DNA of 64,000 bases from Arachidicoccus terrestris (GCF_020042345.1 NZ_CP083387.1:3782001-3846000); one strand, 5' to 3'. Shown: positions 44,349 through 54,089, counted from the stretch's first letter. Notes: generated from the letters alone by a model not told the origin. Program-made: numbers and translations.

Positions 44349-45782
44349 CTATTGGTAGCCGAGAATTTTCAGCATACTTTGTGCGCTCTGTTCTTTTGCA
44401 TAAACCCATGTGTCTAACTGCCCGTTTTTATCATATTCTACAATAATATGCTTGGGGGAGGGGATCAGGCAGTGCTTTATTCCGCCATAACCACTGATCT
44501 GGTCCTGATAGGCGCCGGTATGGAAAAAACCGACATAAAGTGGTTTTTTGTTCTCCTCATCTTCTCCATCCTGACTTTTGGTTTTTGGCAGGAATACTTC
44601 ATTAATATGTTCTTCAGAGTCATAATAATCATGTCCGTCACAGGTGATGCCGCCCAACACAACGCGTTGATACTCATTATCCCATTTGTTGATGGGCAGC
44701 ATCAGGAATTTTTCTCCGATGCCCCAGGTATCAGGCAAAGTTGTGATAAAGGAGGAATCGATCATGTACCAGGTCTCTCTGTCATTCTGGACTTTCTCAC
44801 CAATGACGGAGTATATATGCGCCATACTTTCCCCAACAGTAAAACTGCCGAATTCCGTGAAGATGTTGGGCATAGGCACCTTAGCTTTTTTACACGCCTT
44901 TTTTATATTACCAACGATCTCATTGATCATAAACTGATAGTCGTATTCGAAAGCCAACGAGTGTTTGATCGGAAAGCCGCCTCCGATATTAATACTGTCC
45001 AGCTCCGGACAGATTTTCTTGAGCTGGCAATATAAATTAATACTTTTGTTGAGCTCAGACCAGTAATAAATGTCATCCTTTATTCCTTTATTGAGGAAGA
45101 TATGAAGCATCTTAAGCTGAAATTTATCTTCATTACCTTCGATCTCATCTACATAAAACTCGAGGATATCTCTGGCCTTAATGCCCAGCCTGGATGTATA
45201 GAATGGAAAACTGGGCTCTTCCTCGGCAGCGATGCGGATCCCCAATTTAAATGGTTCCCCGGTACGGATACGCCCCTTATACATTTGTAATTCTTCTTTG
45301 TTATCCAGTATAGGAATTACATTTTTGAATCCTGAGTTAATCAGCTTGGCAATGCGGCTGGTATAGGCTTTTTGTTTAAAGCCATTGCAAATGATATGAA
45401 TATCTTTAGATACCTTTCTTTTTTTGTACAACTGATTGATAATTTCAATGTCGTAGGCATAAGAGGTCTCCAGATGAATATTGTGTTTTAACGCTTCCTC
45501 GACTACAAATGAAAAATGAGAGCTTTTTGTACAATAACAGTAATAATAATCTCCCTCATATTTATGCTTTTTGAATGCTTTTTCAAAGTATTCTTTGGCG
45601 CGATTGATATTGATCCCGATTTTGGGCAGGAACGTCAATTTAAGCGGTGTGCCATATTTTTCAATAATGGGCTTGAGGTCAAGTCCATTGAATTCCAGGT
45701 AGCCGTTTTTTTTGTTGAGATCTACACCTTCCTGGGGAAAGTGGAAGGTTTGTTTCACCAGATCGGTGTACGAATTATTCAT
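44349..45782 (-). CDS. speA: Arginine decarboxylase, PLP-dependent (fold III, short form)
   Basis: About 477 residues from ATG 45782 (the frame opens with a TTG at 45788). Ornithine/arginine/diaminopimelate decarboxylase barrel: YYYCYCTKSSHFSFVVEEAL holds the PLP-Lys region, SINIGGGFPIKHSLAFEYDY the phosphate-binding Gly-rich loop, IFTEFGSFTVGESM the E-x-G motif, and ITCDGHDYYDSEEH the C-D-x-x-D dimer active-site loop. This short form is usual in Bacteroidota; it lacks the large insert of E. coli SpeA. Makes agmatine from arginine; with the ureohydrolase at 10.2 kb this gives putrescine. Monocistronic. Confidence 0.88.
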   Translation of the reverse strand: MNNSYTDLVKQTFHFPQEGVDLNKKNGYLEFNGLDLKPIIEKYGTPLKLTFLPKIGININRAKEYFEKAFKKHKYEGDYYYCYCTKSSHFSFVVEEALKHNIHLETSYAYDIEIINQLYKKRKVSKDIHIICNGFKQKAYTSRIAKLINSGFKNVIPILDNKEELQMYKGRIRTGEPFKLGIRIAAEEEPSFPFYTSRLGIKARDILEFYVDEIEGNEDKFQLKMLHIFLNKGIKDDIYYWSELNKSINLYCQLKKICPELDSINIGGGFPIKHSLAFEYDYQFMINEIVGNIKKACKKAKVPMPNIFTEFGSFTVGESMAHIYSVIGEKVQNDRETWYMIDSSFITTLPDTWGIGEKFLMLPINKWDNEYQRVVLGGITCDGHDYYDSEEHINEVFLPKTKSQDGEDEENKKPLYVGFFHTGAYQDQISGYGGIKHCLIPSPKHIIVEYDKNGQLDTWVYAKEQSAQSMLKILGYQ

Positions 45783-45919
45783 TTGCAAAATGGATAAAAA
45801 TCTGAATTTAAATTTTTAACGACACAAAAGTAACTTAAAATATTGTATGCTGTTTTGGTTATTGGGCGAATATTTTAAGAAAAAGCTTAAACTTTACCCG
45901 TCACAAAGTCAATAGACAG

Positions 45920-45960
45920 TAAAAGGACAGATGCTGAATAAATCAGGACCTGTCCTCTTA
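45920..45960 (-). terminator. Terminator-like stem after rplT
   Basis: 11-bp stem with one mismatch (TAAAAGGACAG 45920-45930 and CTGTCCTCTTA 45950-45960) in the minus-strand 3' region of rplT. Confidence 0.55.
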
Positions 45961-45995
45961 TGCTCTCTTCCTCTTTTACAGAGGCGTAGATGTCA

Positions 45996-46340
45996 TTATT
46001 TTACAGAATCAACCAATGCTTTAAAAGCTTCGGGCTCATTCATGGCCATATCAGCCAATACCTTACGGTTCAGCTCGATACCTTTTTGATTCAGCTTGTG
46101 GATAAATTCGCTGTATGTCAAGCCTTCCTGACGTACACCTGCGTTGATACGTGCGATCCATAGTTGACGATATTCACGTTTTTTGAGTTTACGACCTACA
46201 TAACTGTAAGTCATCCCTTTTTCAACGACGTTTTTCGCAACGGTGTATACGTTTTTACGTTTGCCATAAAAACCTTTGGCTTGCTTTAAGATCCTCTTTC
46301 TTCTTGCCCTTGATGCAACTGCATTTACTGAACGTGGCAT
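45996..46340 (-). CDS. rplT: 50S ribosomal protein L20
   Basis: 114 residues, standard length. Basic N-terminal RNA-binding tail ([40 protein letters not shown]) followed by the globular [20 protein letters not shown] and [16 protein letters not shown]. An early-assembly 23S rRNA binder and, in several bacteria, an autoregulator of its operon. 82 bp after rpmI. Confidence 0.97.
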   Translation of the reverse strand: MPRSVNAVASRARRKRILKQAKGFYGKRKNVYTVAKNVVEKGMTYSYVGRKLKKREYRQLWIARINAGVRQEGLTYSEFIHKLNQKGIELNRKVLADMAMNEPEAFKALVDSVK

Positions 46341-46422
46341 ATGCTATAAATTTTAAACCGGAAGACCGGTGATTTTTTAAATTGATTTTCCCTTAGTGAA
46401 ACTTTAACACTGACTTACCGAA

Positions 46423-46620
46423 TTATTTTAAACGGAGTAAACGCTGCACAAACGGTTTGTGAGAAGGAGCGACTGTACCTTTAATACGCAGGGCTCTTTT
46501 ACGTTTAGTAGATTTTTTGGTAAGAATGTGGCGTTTGAAAGGTTTTTGGTGCATCAATTCGCCGGTACCTGTTACTTTGAAGCGTTTTTTTGCGCTTGAG
46601 TTTGTTTTAACTTTAGGCAT
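46423..46620 (-). CDS. rpmI: 50S ribosomal protein L35
   Basis: 65 residues: [39 protein letters not shown], all L35 hallmarks. Normally this gene follows infC; here there is no infC between it and the divergent ClC gene, so translation initiation factor IF-3 must be encoded elsewhere. Confidence 0.96.
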   Translation of the reverse strand: MPKVKTNSSAKKRFKVTGTGELMHQKPFKRHILTKKSTKRKRALRIKGTVAPSHKPFVQRLLRLK

Positions 46621-46654
46621 GTTTAATAATCTAAAAGATTACACTCTGCTGGCG

Positions 46655-46673
46655 GTTTCACTCCGTGTGAAAC
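46655..46673 (-). promoter_or_regulatory. Hairpin in the rpmI-rplT leader
   Basis: Perfect 7-bp stem (GTTTCAC 46655-46661 with GTGAAAC 46667-46673) in the leader just upstream of rpmI. A candidate site for L20 autoregulation; the pseudoknot or helix mimic of 23S rRNA was not demonstrated. Confidence 0.35.
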
Positions 46674-46717
46674 ACTTGTAGGGCCTTACGAGTAATGTTT
46701 CCCCGATTTTGGGATGG

Positions 46718-46725
46718 CAAAGGTA
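46718..46725 (-). promoter_or_regulatory. -7 element TACCTTTG for rpmI-rplT
   Basis: On the minus strand this reads TACCTTTG, an exact TAnnTTTG. It would start a leader of roughly 90 nt before rpmI, covering the 46655-46673 hairpin. Confidence 0.5.
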
Positions 46726-46837
46726 TGAAAATTATATGAATTCCATAAAAATTATTACTATTTGAGGGGCGGAATACATATTAGGCTCGCAAATTTACTG
46801 TTGTTACCCTGTTTTTCAGTTACCTTCGCATCCAGAA

Positions 46838-48664
46838 ATGACAAAAAAAGGCATCAGGAAGATTATAGAAAAGTCGGTACATTTATTCTTTATACAGTTG
46901 AAATACAGCATTTTACTGTTGAAAAGAAAAATGACGGAAAGGCAGTTTTTGATTTTCTGCTGTTTGCTAGTCGGGAGCCTGGCCAGTCTGGGAGCGATCG
47001 CATTAAAACTTTTTGTCGTAAATCTGGAACATTTCTTCTTTGAGAGCTCCAGTTTGGGCGATATTGTCTGGTATCAGGCGCTGACCCCGATCCTGGGCAT
47101 TGGTCTCAGCAGCTTGCTGATCGAGAAAGTTTACCGGTCCAGTTTTAGAAAAGGCAATGACAAAATTGTATACGCCATTGCCAAAAAATCGTCTGACCTT
47201 CCGTTGAGCCAATGTTATTCACATATTACTACGGCTGGCCTGACAGTTGGCCTAGGTGGTTCCTGTGGCCTGGAGTCGCCGATGGTTGCCACCGGTGCTG
47301 CCATTGGATCCAATCTGGGCAGGGCTACTTTCCTGCCCTATAAAGAAAGAACACTTTTATTAGCCTGTGGAATTGCCTCCGGTATCTCTTCAGCATTCGG
47401 CGCACCGATCGCAGGGATTCTATTTGCCCTGGAAGTTTTAATGATTGATGTCTCTATTGCATCTTTTATCCCGCTTTTGATGTCCTCTGCGACCGGAGCA
47501 CTACTCGCGAAGGTAATACTAGGAGATAATGTCCTTTTAACTTTTAACACCATAAGGGACTTTGATTCCAACAATATTTTCCTATACCTTGGTTTGGGGT
47601 TACTGGCGGGATGCCTTTGTCTGTTTTATACACGAACTTATCACTGGATCGACCATAAATTTGTTGCTATGGGTAGCCCTGTCAGGCGTTGGTTGACTGG
47701 ATCGTTGTTGCTGGCTGTATTGATTTTTTTATTTCCACAGATCTTTGGAGAGGGGTATATGTTTATTAAGACCCTGGCCGAGACAGGACAAATTCCACAT
47801 AATTCTATTCTTATTGCCCATACGCATAACGAATGGCTGATCTGGCTATTTATATGTGGCATTATGATTTTTAAGATCTTCGGCACAGCATTTACAATAA
47901 TGGGAGGTGGTAACGGAGGTAGTTTTGCACCTTCGCTGGTGATCGGAGCTTTACTGGGATTTGTGGTGGGGCGTTTCTTTCAACTCATCGGTTATACGGA
48001 TGTTCCTGTAACTAATTTGATTGTGGTCGGCATGGCCGGTATGCTTAGCGGGTTGTTTTTTGCTCCGTTGACCGCTATTTTTCTTGCAGCTGAGGTGACC
48101 AACGGTTATTCGTTGTTTATACCGCTGATGATGGTGGCTGCCATTAGCTTTTTTGTTGTAAAATCTTTTGAACCACTATCCCTGGAAATGAAAAAGCTTT
48201 CTCAACAGTCTGAACTTGATCCTACAGACAGGGACAGGTTTGCACTCAGCCGTCTGGAACTTAGATTCCTGATTAGCAAGGATTACCCGGCTTTTCACCT
48301 GCACACCGAACTTGCAGAGATGCTGGATATTATCCGCAGTACAGATAAGGACGTTTATGCTGTAATAGGAGATGGGGAGGTGCAGCAACTACAGGGTGTG
48401 ATTTATCTTAATGATATAAAAACAATATTGTTTGATGATAAAAAGAGAGAGGAAAATGCCAAGGTGACGGCCGGTGATTTGATGATGAAACAAAGCACAT
48501 TGACTATTAAAGATGATATGCATTCAGCTATCCACAAATTTGAGAAGCTCCACTCAGCTAAAAATGTGTTGCCCGTTGTAGATGAAGACGGTATCTGGCT
48601 GGGATTTATCTCAAAGGCTTCCATCCTGGATAAATATCGCAGCGAAATCATCAAGATGGCATAA
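46838..48664 (+). CDS. ClC family chloride channel/transporter with C-terminal CBS domains
   Basis: 608 residues. ClC pore features: TTAGLTVGLGGSCGLESPMV (the GSGIP/G-x-E-G-P area, with the gating Glu retained in GLESP), FGAPIAGILFALEVLM, MGGGNGGSFAPSLVIGALLG (the G-x-F-x-P motif) and GMLSGLFFAPLTAIFLAAEV. Residues about 470-605 form two CBS repeats (MLDIIRSTDKDVYAVIGDGE and VTAGDLMMKQSTLTIKDDMH ... LPVVDEDGIWLGFISK). Inner-membrane Cl- channel or Cl-/H+ antiporter, possibly nucleotide-regulated. The first 40 residues are basic and could be trimmed to a later start (Met at residue 32). Confidence 0.93.
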   Translation: MTKKGIRKIIEKSVHLFFIQLKYSILLLKRKMTERQFLIFCCLLVGSLASLGAIALKLFVVNLEHFFFESSSLGDIVWYQALTPILGIGLSSLLIEKVYRSSFRKGNDKIVYAIAKKSSDLPLSQCYSHITTAGLTVGLGGSCGLESPMVATGAAIGSNLGRATFLPYKERTLLLACGIASGISSAFGAPIAGILFALEVLMIDVSIASFIPLLMSSATGALLAKVILGDNVLLTFNTIRDFDSNNIFLYLGLGLLAGCLCLFYTRTYHWIDHKFVAMGSPVRRWLTGSLLLAVLIFLFPQIFGEGYMFIKTLAETGQIPHNSILIAHTHNEWLIWLFICGIMIFKIFGTAFTIMGGGNGGSFAPSLVIGALLGFVVGRFFQLIGYTDVPVTNLIVVGMAGMLSGLFFAPLTAIFLAAEVTNGYSLFIPLMMVAAISFFVVKSFEPLSLEMKKLSQQSELDPTDRDRFALSRLELRFLISKDYPAFHLHTELAEMLDIIRSTDKDVYAVIGDGEVQQLQGVIYLNDIKTILFDDKKREENAKVTAGDLMMKQSTLTIKDDMHSAIHKFEKLHSAKNVLPVVDEDGIWLGFISKASILDKYRSEIIKMA

Positions 48665-48755
48665 TGCCAAAAACCTATTACCTTTGCATGGAGATTCGCC
48701 CGTCTGATATACGGGTCCATATTTTTAATGGAACATTCGTCCTTTTACAGGGCGG

Positions 48756-49871
48756 ATGTCTGAAACAAAAACCTACATGGCAATATTACACAACCGCGTC
48801 TCCGGTGAGGAGCTTAAGAAGCGTTTAATAGAAGAACCATTTAAGCGCATTACTATTAGCTATTATCAATATTTCCCGATCGTCAATCCACAGGAATTTA
48901 GAGATGAACTTTATAAAGCACTTTTCCCAATGGAAGTCTTTGGCCGTATTTATGTGGCTAAAGAAGGGATGAATGCCCAGATCAGTGTACCTGAACATCA
49001 CTTTAATGCCTTTAAACAGTATATTCATAGTCTGGATCATCTACAGGATCTGCGGCTCAATATAGCCGTTGATGATGACGGCAAATCATTTTGGGTACTA
49101 AAGATCAAAGTCAGGGATAAGATTGTAGCGGATGGCATTAAGGATCCTGCGTTCAATATGGAGAAAAAAGGTAAGTATGTTAACGCCAGTGAGATGAATG
49201 CACTTCTGCAGGACCCTGAAACGACAGTGGTGGATATGCGAAACCACTATGAGTATGAGGTCGGTCATTTTGAAAATGCCATAGAAATTCCTTCTGATAC
49301 TTTCAGAGATCAATTGCCCATGGCGCTTAACGCTTTAAAAGGAAAGGAAGATAAAAATATCGTCATGTATTGTACCGGTGGCATCCGCTGCGAGAAAGCG
49401 AGTGCTTTTATGCTGCATAATGGATTTAAGAATGTCTTTCATCTGGAAGGCGGCGTAATTCACTATGCACGTCAGGTAAAAAATGAGGGGCTGGATAGTA
49501 AGTTTATTGGTAAGAATTTTGTGTTTGATAACCGGTTAGGGGAGAGGATCACTGAAGATGTAATCGCTCATTGCCATCAATGTGGGAAAGCCTGTGATAC
49601 CCATACCAATTGTAAGAACGATGGCTGCCACCTCTTGTTTATTCAATGCGATGAATGCCGGGATAAATATCAGGGTTGTTGTAGCCAGGAGTGTCTGGAT
49701 ACCATAGAAATGCCGCTGGAGCGTCAAAAGGAGCTGCGCAAGGGCATCGATAAAGGGCGCAATATCTTTAATAAGTCAAAAGTGCGCATTAGGCCCAGAT
49801 GGAGCGAGGTGCACGGCGACAACAATGAAGGTGCCGCATCGTCACCTGATTCGGCTCCTATTGAAAAATAG
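48756..49871 (+). CDS. trhO: Rhodanese-type tRNA uridine-5-oxyacetate pathway protein TrhO
   Basis: 371 residues. TrhO (YceA) hydroxylates U34 of tRNAs using oxygen on the way to cmo5U/mo5U. Seen: N-terminal [18 protein letters not shown] and [14 protein letters not shown], then the rhodanese domain with the persulfide-forming Cys in [18 protein letters not shown] and [11 protein letters not shown], and the C-terminal Cys-rich zinc-binding region [19 protein letters not shown] ... [12 protein letters not shown]. About 20 residues longer than E. coli TrhO at the tail. A TACCTTTG box at 48679-48686 may be its promoter. Confidence 0.92.
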   Translation: MSETKTYMAILHNRVSGEELKKRLIEEPFKRITISYYQYFPIVNPQEFRDELYKALFPMEVFGRIYVAKEGMNAQISVPEHHFNAFKQYIHSLDHLQDLRLNIAVDDDGKSFWVLKIKVRDKIVADGIKDPAFNMEKKGKYVNASEMNALLQDPETTVVDMRNHYEYEVGHFENAIEIPSDTFRDQLPMALNALKGKEDKNIVMYCTGGIRCEKASAFMLHNGFKNVFHLEGGVIHYARQVKNEGLDSKFIGKNFVFDNRLGERITEDVIAHCHQCGKACDTHTNCKNDGCHLLFIQCDECRDKYQGCCSQECLDTIEMPLERQKELRKGIDKGRNIFNKSKVRIRPRWSEVHGDNNEGAASSPDSAPIEK

Positions 49872-49945
49872 GTATTTGTTGACCAGTGACCTATGATTGC
49901 TGCTTTAAAAGTAACTCCACTTGTTTTGTGATAGGAGTATGTCAA

Positions 49946-50725
49946 CTAAAGGTATCTTAAATGGCGCACAGTTAAGCCATTATTGATCAATTGTTTCAGT
50001 GAATCAATGCCGATCTTAATATGGTTGTCGACATAGGAAGAGGTAACTTTCTTGTCGCTTTCTGCTGTTTTGACCCCTTCAGCGACCATCGGTTGATCAC
50101 TTACGAGCAATAATGCTCCTGTAGGAATCTTATTATAGAAGCCGACGGTAAAAATGGTGGCGGTTTCCATGTCGACAGCGTAGGCACGGATTTTCGTCAG
50201 GTATTTTTTAAAGGCATCATCATGCTCCCAGACTCTTCTATTGGTCGTGTATACGGTCCCGGTCCAATAATCCACCTTATAGTCTCTGGCCGTTGTGGAA
50301 ATTGCCTTTTGAAGAGCGAAGGCCGGAAGTGCCGGTACCTCCGGCGGAAAATAATCATTAGAGGTGCCTTCCCCCCGAATAGCTGCAATAGGGAGAATGA
50401 GATCACCGATCTTATTTCTTTTCTTGAGGCCGCCGCATTTCCCTAAGAATAAAGCAGCTTTTGGCTTGATCGCGGAAAGCAGATCCATGATCGTGGCGGC
50501 GCCGGGACTGCCCATGCCGAAGTTAATAATCGTAATATCCCCCGCAGTGGCACATTGAAAGGGTTTGTCTCTTCCCACCACTTTGACCTTGTTCCACTGA
50601 GCGAATTTCTCCACATAATTGGCAAAATTAGTAAGCAGTATATACTGTCCGAAGTTTTTCAATTTTTCACCGGTATAGCGTGGAAGCCAGTTGGTGACAA
50701 TTTCGTTTCTGGATTTTAACGGCAT
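49946..50725 (-). CDS. amn: AMP nucleosidase (short form)
   Basis: 259 residues, the short Bacteroidota form of Amn; the E. coli enzyme has an extra regulatory N-terminus. Hydrolyses AMP to adenine and ribose-5-phosphate. Phosphorylase-superfamily fold: INFGMGSPGAATIMDLLS (Gly-rich strand), ALFLGKCGGLK, RAYAVDMETATIF (the M-E ribose-binding motif) and LLLVSDQPMVAEGVK with the catalytic Asp. Single gene. Confidence 0.92.
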   Translation of the reverse strand: MPLKSRNEIVTNWLPRYTGEKLKNFGQYILLTNFANYVEKFAQWNKVKVVGRDKPFQCATAGDITIINFGMGSPGAATIMDLLSAIKPKAALFLGKCGGLKKRNKIGDLILPIAAIRGEGTSNDYFPPEVPALPAFALQKAISTTARDYKVDYWTGTVYTTNRRVWEHDDAFKKYLTKIRAYAVDMETATIFTVGFYNKIPTGALLLVSDQPMVAEGVKTAESDKKVTSSYVDNHIKIGIDSLKQLINNGLTVRHLRYL

Positions 50726-50933
50726 ATTATATAGTATTAAAATAAACGTGACAGGTATTCACGAATATAAACATTTTATATAACCTTCAGGTGTAAAGGT
50801 ACCTAGTTGGTTCACAATTAACCAAAAATTGGTATTGACAAACAGTAAACGGCTTGCCTCTCATCTGGCAGAATGGTGTGTGGCTTAAATAAAAATAATT
50901 TCTTTTCTTGCCGCAACAACAACCGGGTATGCT

Positions 50934-50941
50934 TACTTTTG
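50934..50941 (+). promoter_or_regulatory. -7 element TACTTTTG ending 4 bases before a start codon
   Basis: Exact TAnnTTTG; the ATG at 50946 falls about where transcription should start, so the mRNA is probably leaderless. Confidence 0.5.
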
Positions 50942-50945
50942 AGGT

Positions 50946-51389
50946 ATGTTACACATTCAGTTTCCGGAACCTGATTTCCGGTTCCAGGGCGAGCGAGGGC
51001 AGGAAATGATCTGGGATTCCATTCGTAGAAAATGGGTTCGCCTGACTCCTGAGGAATGGGTCCGGCAGAATTTTGTCCGGTATCTGACGGGGGGAAAGGG
51101 CTATCCGCCTTCTTTGATAGCGATCGAAAAGCAGATTCGGTTGGGTGAACTTAATAAAAGGTATGATATAGCCGTCTATCACAATACGCATCCCTGGCTG
51201 GTGATAGAATGCAAAGAACCGGATGTACCCATAAATCAAAAAGTGCTGGAACAGATCCTAAGATATAATTCCCGGCTTACAGCTGCCTATCTCGTTCTGA
51301 CCAATGGTCACCAGCATTTCGGCTGGCAGATCTGTGAAGGCCGATTTAAGTTGTTAGACGCGTTACCTGACTGGCCGGAGCTCGTCTGA
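50946..51389 (+). CDS. Orphan HsdR N-terminal nuclease-domain protein (HSDR_N_2)
   Basis: 147 residues, stand-alone type I restriction R-subunit N-terminal domain of the PD-(D/E)XK superfamily. The core is KRYDIAVYHNTHPWLVIECK (D ... E-x-K) preceded by IEKQIRLGEL and followed by LRYNSRLTAAYLVLTNGHQH. No helicase, methylase or specificity subunit is nearby, so it is not a working type I restriction system. Such orphans are common in Bacteroidota; function not known. Candidate leaderless message (see the promoter entry). Confidence 0.87.
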   Translation: MLHIQFPEPDFRFQGERGQEMIWDSIRRKWVRLTPEEWVRQNFVRYLTGGKGYPPSLIAIEKQIRLGELNKRYDIAVYHNTHPWLVIECKEPDVPINQKVLEQILRYNSRLTAAYLVLTNGHQHFGWQICEGRFKLLDALPDWPELV

Positions 51390-51457
51390 AAACAGGCAGA
51401 GAAGAGAATTTTTTCAAAATATATAAACTAACAAATGTTTGGGTGATTATTTTTACA

Positions 51458-51465
51458 TAGTTTTG
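51458..51465 (+). promoter_or_regulatory. -7 element TAGTTTTG for the ccmC-like gene
   Basis: Exact TAnnTTTG with TTTG at 51438-51441 (16-base spacer), 30 bases before the ATG at 51495. Confidence 0.5.
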
Positions 51466-51494
51466 CAGGGCAAAGGCCCAAAAACGAGAAAGAA

Positions 51495-52178
51495 ATGCGA
51501 AAAAACTGGTGGAAATTATTGACATTTATTCTGTTGATCTACGTGTGTATAGAAGGTTTTCTTGTCAAAGTTCCGGTCCTGGATGGACGTCTGCAGCAAT
51601 CCATTAGAAACTTATTTTTCCATGTTCCTATGTGGATGGCTATGATGGTGCTGCTGACAGTCTCTGTCGTTTATGCTATTTTATATCTAAGATCCGGTAG
51701 TAAAAAGAATGATATTATCTCTCTGGAGTTTGCCCGCACTGGCCTGCTATTTAGCTTTATGGGGCTAATTACAGGCATGATCTGGGCCAAATACCAATGG
51801 GGCGCCTATTGGAGTAATGATCCCAAACAGACCGGCGTTGCGATGGCTATGCTGATTTACTGCGCTTATTTTGTATTAAGAGGTTCGATGAACGACATCG
51901 ATAAAAAAGCCAAAGTAGGTGCTGTTTATAATATTTTTGCCTTCTGTATGCTATTCCCTACACTCTGGATCATGCCCCGCCTGACCGAGAGCCTGCACCC
52001 GGGAGGTATGGGCAGTGAAGGCAACCCGGGCCTTAACCCCAATGATACCAGCGCCGCCCTTAAAACAGTTATGTATCCGGCCTTTATAGGATGGGCGCTG
52101 CTCAGTGTTTGGGTGGCTACGCTATTTGTACGGTACAGAACTTTACTGGAGAAAAAACTGGACCGGGCTACCGGGTAA
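51495..52178 (+). CDS. Cytochrome c biogenesis protein, CcmC/CcsA type
   Basis: 227 residues, six transmembrane helices. Tryptophan-rich heme-handling motif WGAYWSNDPKQT near residue 105, histidines in FFHVPMWMAMM (about 44) and ESLHPGG (about 178) are the likely axial heme ligands. CcmC-family proteins present heme to apocytochromes or CcmE. Followed after 82 bp by a CcmD-like gene. Closest to the Bacteroidota ccsA/ccmC annotation; no CcmABEF in the window. Confidence 0.9.
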   Translation: MRKNWWKLLTFILLIYVCIEGFLVKVPVLDGRLQQSIRNLFFHVPMWMAMMVLLTVSVVYAILYLRSGSKKNDIISLEFARTGLLFSFMGLITGMIWAKYQWGAYWSNDPKQTGVAMAMLIYCAYFVLRGSMNDIDKKAKVGAVYNIFAFCMLFPTLWIMPRLTESLHPGGMGSEGNPGLNPNDTSAALKTVMYPAFIGWALLSVWVATLFVRYRTLLEKKLDRATG

Positions 52179-52260
52179 ATACAATATGTAACGAATTCAT
52201 AACCAATCATTATCTGTTTTATCTCTGATTTAAATCATCATCAAAAAGTCACTTATTCCC

Positions 52261-52488
52261 ATGAACATTCTCAGAAAAGCCCTCGCCGTTGCTATGATTC
52301 TCTGCATGCATAATGCGCTAATAGCCCAGACAGTGGAAAATACCGGCAGCGAAGACTTTATGAATAGTAATGGAAAAATCTATGTTGTTGTTGCGGTAAT
52401 TGTTGTAATCGTTATCGCCCTATTTGCCTATCTCTTTTACTTGGATAGAAAGATAGCCAGAATGGAAAAGGAGCATGATCAACAATGA
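52261..52488 (+). CDS. CcmD-like small membrane protein
   Basis: 75 residues: a possible signal segment (1-25, LAVAMILCMHNALIAQ), a transmembrane helix (IYVVVAVIVVIVIALFAYLF, about 42-61) and a charged tail (YLDRKIARMEKEHD). Size, topology and position after the ccmC-like gene fit CcmD, which stabilises heme export in the cytochrome c maturation complex. Sequence identity alone is weak, so the call rests on neighbourhood. Confidence 0.75.
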   Translation: MNILRKALAVAMILCMHNALIAQTVENTGSEDFMNSNGKIYVVVAVIVVIVIALFAYLFYLDRKIARMEKEHDQQ

Positions 52489-52513
52489 TATATAATCCAT
52501 AAACATTCAAACA

Positions 52514-53929
52514 ATGGCAGAACAAATCAGTTTCTTTGAAAATGTCAATAAGAACTTTGACAAAGCCAGCAAATTCACCCATTGGCCCGCAGGGCTGTTA
52601 GAGCAGATCAAAGCTGCAAACTCCGTATTAAGATTAAGATTTCCCTTGAAAAGAGATGATGGTTCACTGGAAGTAATAGAAGCTTACCGCGTACAGCATT
52701 CGCATCATAAAACACCCTGTAAGGGAGGAATTCGTTTCAGTGAAGAGGTGGATCAGGATGAAGTCATGGCGTTGGCGGCACTCATGACGTATAAATGTGC
52801 TATCGTCAATGTGCCTTTCGCCGGCGGGAAAGGCGGTATTAAGATCAACCCAAAGAAATACAGCGAATTCGAGCTGCAGAAAATCACAAGACGTTATACG
52901 TCCGAACTCATCAAAAAGAATTTTATCGGACCCGGAATTGATGTACCGGCACCCGATTATGGAACGGGCGCCCGTGAAATGGCCTGGATACTGGATACTT
53001 ATATGTCCATGAATCCGGGTATGATCGATGGCGCAGCCTGTGTGACAGGTAAACCTGTTTCCCAGGGAGGTGTCAGAGGGCGGACTGAAGCGACGGGTCT
53101 CGGCGTATTTTTTGGTGTTCGGGAGGTGTGCAATACCCATAAGGTGATGGATAAAGTAGGATTACCTATGGGGGTCGAAGGTAAGCGTGTCATTATTCAG
53201 GGTTTAGGTAATGTAGGGTATCACTCTGCAAAATTCTTTCGTGCCTATGGCGCAAAAGTGATCGCTATTGCGGAGTTTGAAGGCGCCATATACAATGAAG
53301 AAGGGCTTAATGAAGATGAAGTATTCCAGCATCGGAAAAAAACTGGATCCATCCTTAATTTTCCTGGAGCGACTAATCTGCCAACCAGTGATGCTGCGTT
53401 GGAAACAGATTGCGATATTTTAATACCTGCCGCTCTGGAAAGTGTTATTCATGAGGGCAATGCGGATAAGATCAAGGCAAAGATCATTGGTGAAGCGGCC
53501 AATGGCCCTTTAACACCGGAAGCAGATGCCATTCTAAATGCTAAAGGAATTGTGATTATTCCGGATATGTATCTGAATGCCGGAGGTGTTACAGTGTCTT
53601 ACTTTGAATGGCTGAAAAATTTGAGCCATGTCAGGTATGGCAGAATGGAGAAGCGTTTTACCGAAAACATGAATAAGCAGATATTGGCCCAGCTTGAAGA
53701 TATGACCGGTAAGAAAGTCAGTAGTGCAGAGAGAGCTTTTATCGAACATGGGGCAGACGAAGTGGACCTCGTTTATAGTGGTCTGGAAGAGACGATGGTT
53801 TCTGCCACCAGGGAAATTCTGGATGTTTGGGATAGCAATGATGCGATCCCGGATATGCGTACAGCCGCTTATATCGTGGCGATCAATAAAGTAGGTACCT
53901 CTTATGACGAGTTGGGTATCTTCCCATAA
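52514..53929 (+). CDS. Glutamate (Glu/Leu/Phe/Val family) dehydrogenase
   Basis: 471 residues. [16 protein letters not shown] holds the catalytic Lys, [19 protein letters not shown] the substrate-binding region, [19 protein letters not shown] the hinge, and [20 protein letters not shown] the Rossmann G-x-G-x-x-G. Interconverts 2-oxoglutarate + ammonium and glutamate (or another amino acid). It could assimilate the ammonium made by the nas operon, which is on the same strand 15 kb upstream. Read after the ccm-like genes with a 25-bp gap, and followed by a terminator at 53952. Confidence 0.93.
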   Translation: MAEQISFFENVNKNFDKASKFTHWPAGLLEQIKAANSVLRLRFPLKRDDGSLEVIEAYRVQHSHHKTPCKGGIRFSEEVDQDEVMALAALMTYKCAIVNVPFAGGKGGIKINPKKYSEFELQKITRRYTSELIKKNFIGPGIDVPAPDYGTGAREMAWILDTYMSMNPGMIDGAACVTGKPVSQGGVRGRTEATGLGVFFGVREVCNTHKVMDKVGLPMGVEGKRVIIQGLGNVGYHSAKFFRAYGAKVIAIAEFEGAIYNEEGLNEDEVFQHRKKTGSILNFPGATNLPTSDAALETDCDILIPAALESVIHEGNADKIKAKIIGEAANGPLTPEADAILNAKGIVIIPDMYLNAGGVTVSYFEWLKNLSHVRYGRMEKRFTENMNKQILAQLEDMTGKKVSSAERAFIEHGADEVDLVYSGLEETMVSATREILDVWDSNDAIPDMRTAAYIVAINKVGTSYDELGIFP

Positions 53930-53951
53930 ATAGCTGAATTTAAGTTTTTAG

Positions 53952-53993
53952 AAGACCATCCTTTGTGCAGTCTATGGTACAGTGGATGGTCTT
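53952..53993 (+). terminator. Terminator after glutamate dehydrogenase
   Basis: 10-bp stem AAGACCATCC / GGATGGTCTT (53952-53961 with 53984-53993) followed by a T-rich end. Confidence 0.65.
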
Positions 53994-54037
53994 TGTATAA
54001 AAACAGGATCGGGCAAGGATTTGCTGATTAATTGCCG

Positions 54038-54045
54038 TAATTTTG
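54038..54045 (+). promoter_or_regulatory. -7 element TAATTTTG for prfB
   Basis: Exact TAnnTTTG, 44 bases before the prfB ATG at 54090; a TTTG at 54020-54023 is only 14 bases away, closer than usual. Confidence 0.45.
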
Positions 54046-54089
54046 CCCGGAATACACAAAATTATTCATACCCTATATTTACTATAAAG

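Noticed and set aside
44448-45035. 195-codon plus-strand frame inside arginine decarboxylase
   Set aside because: Antisense shadow; no independent promoter or family features.
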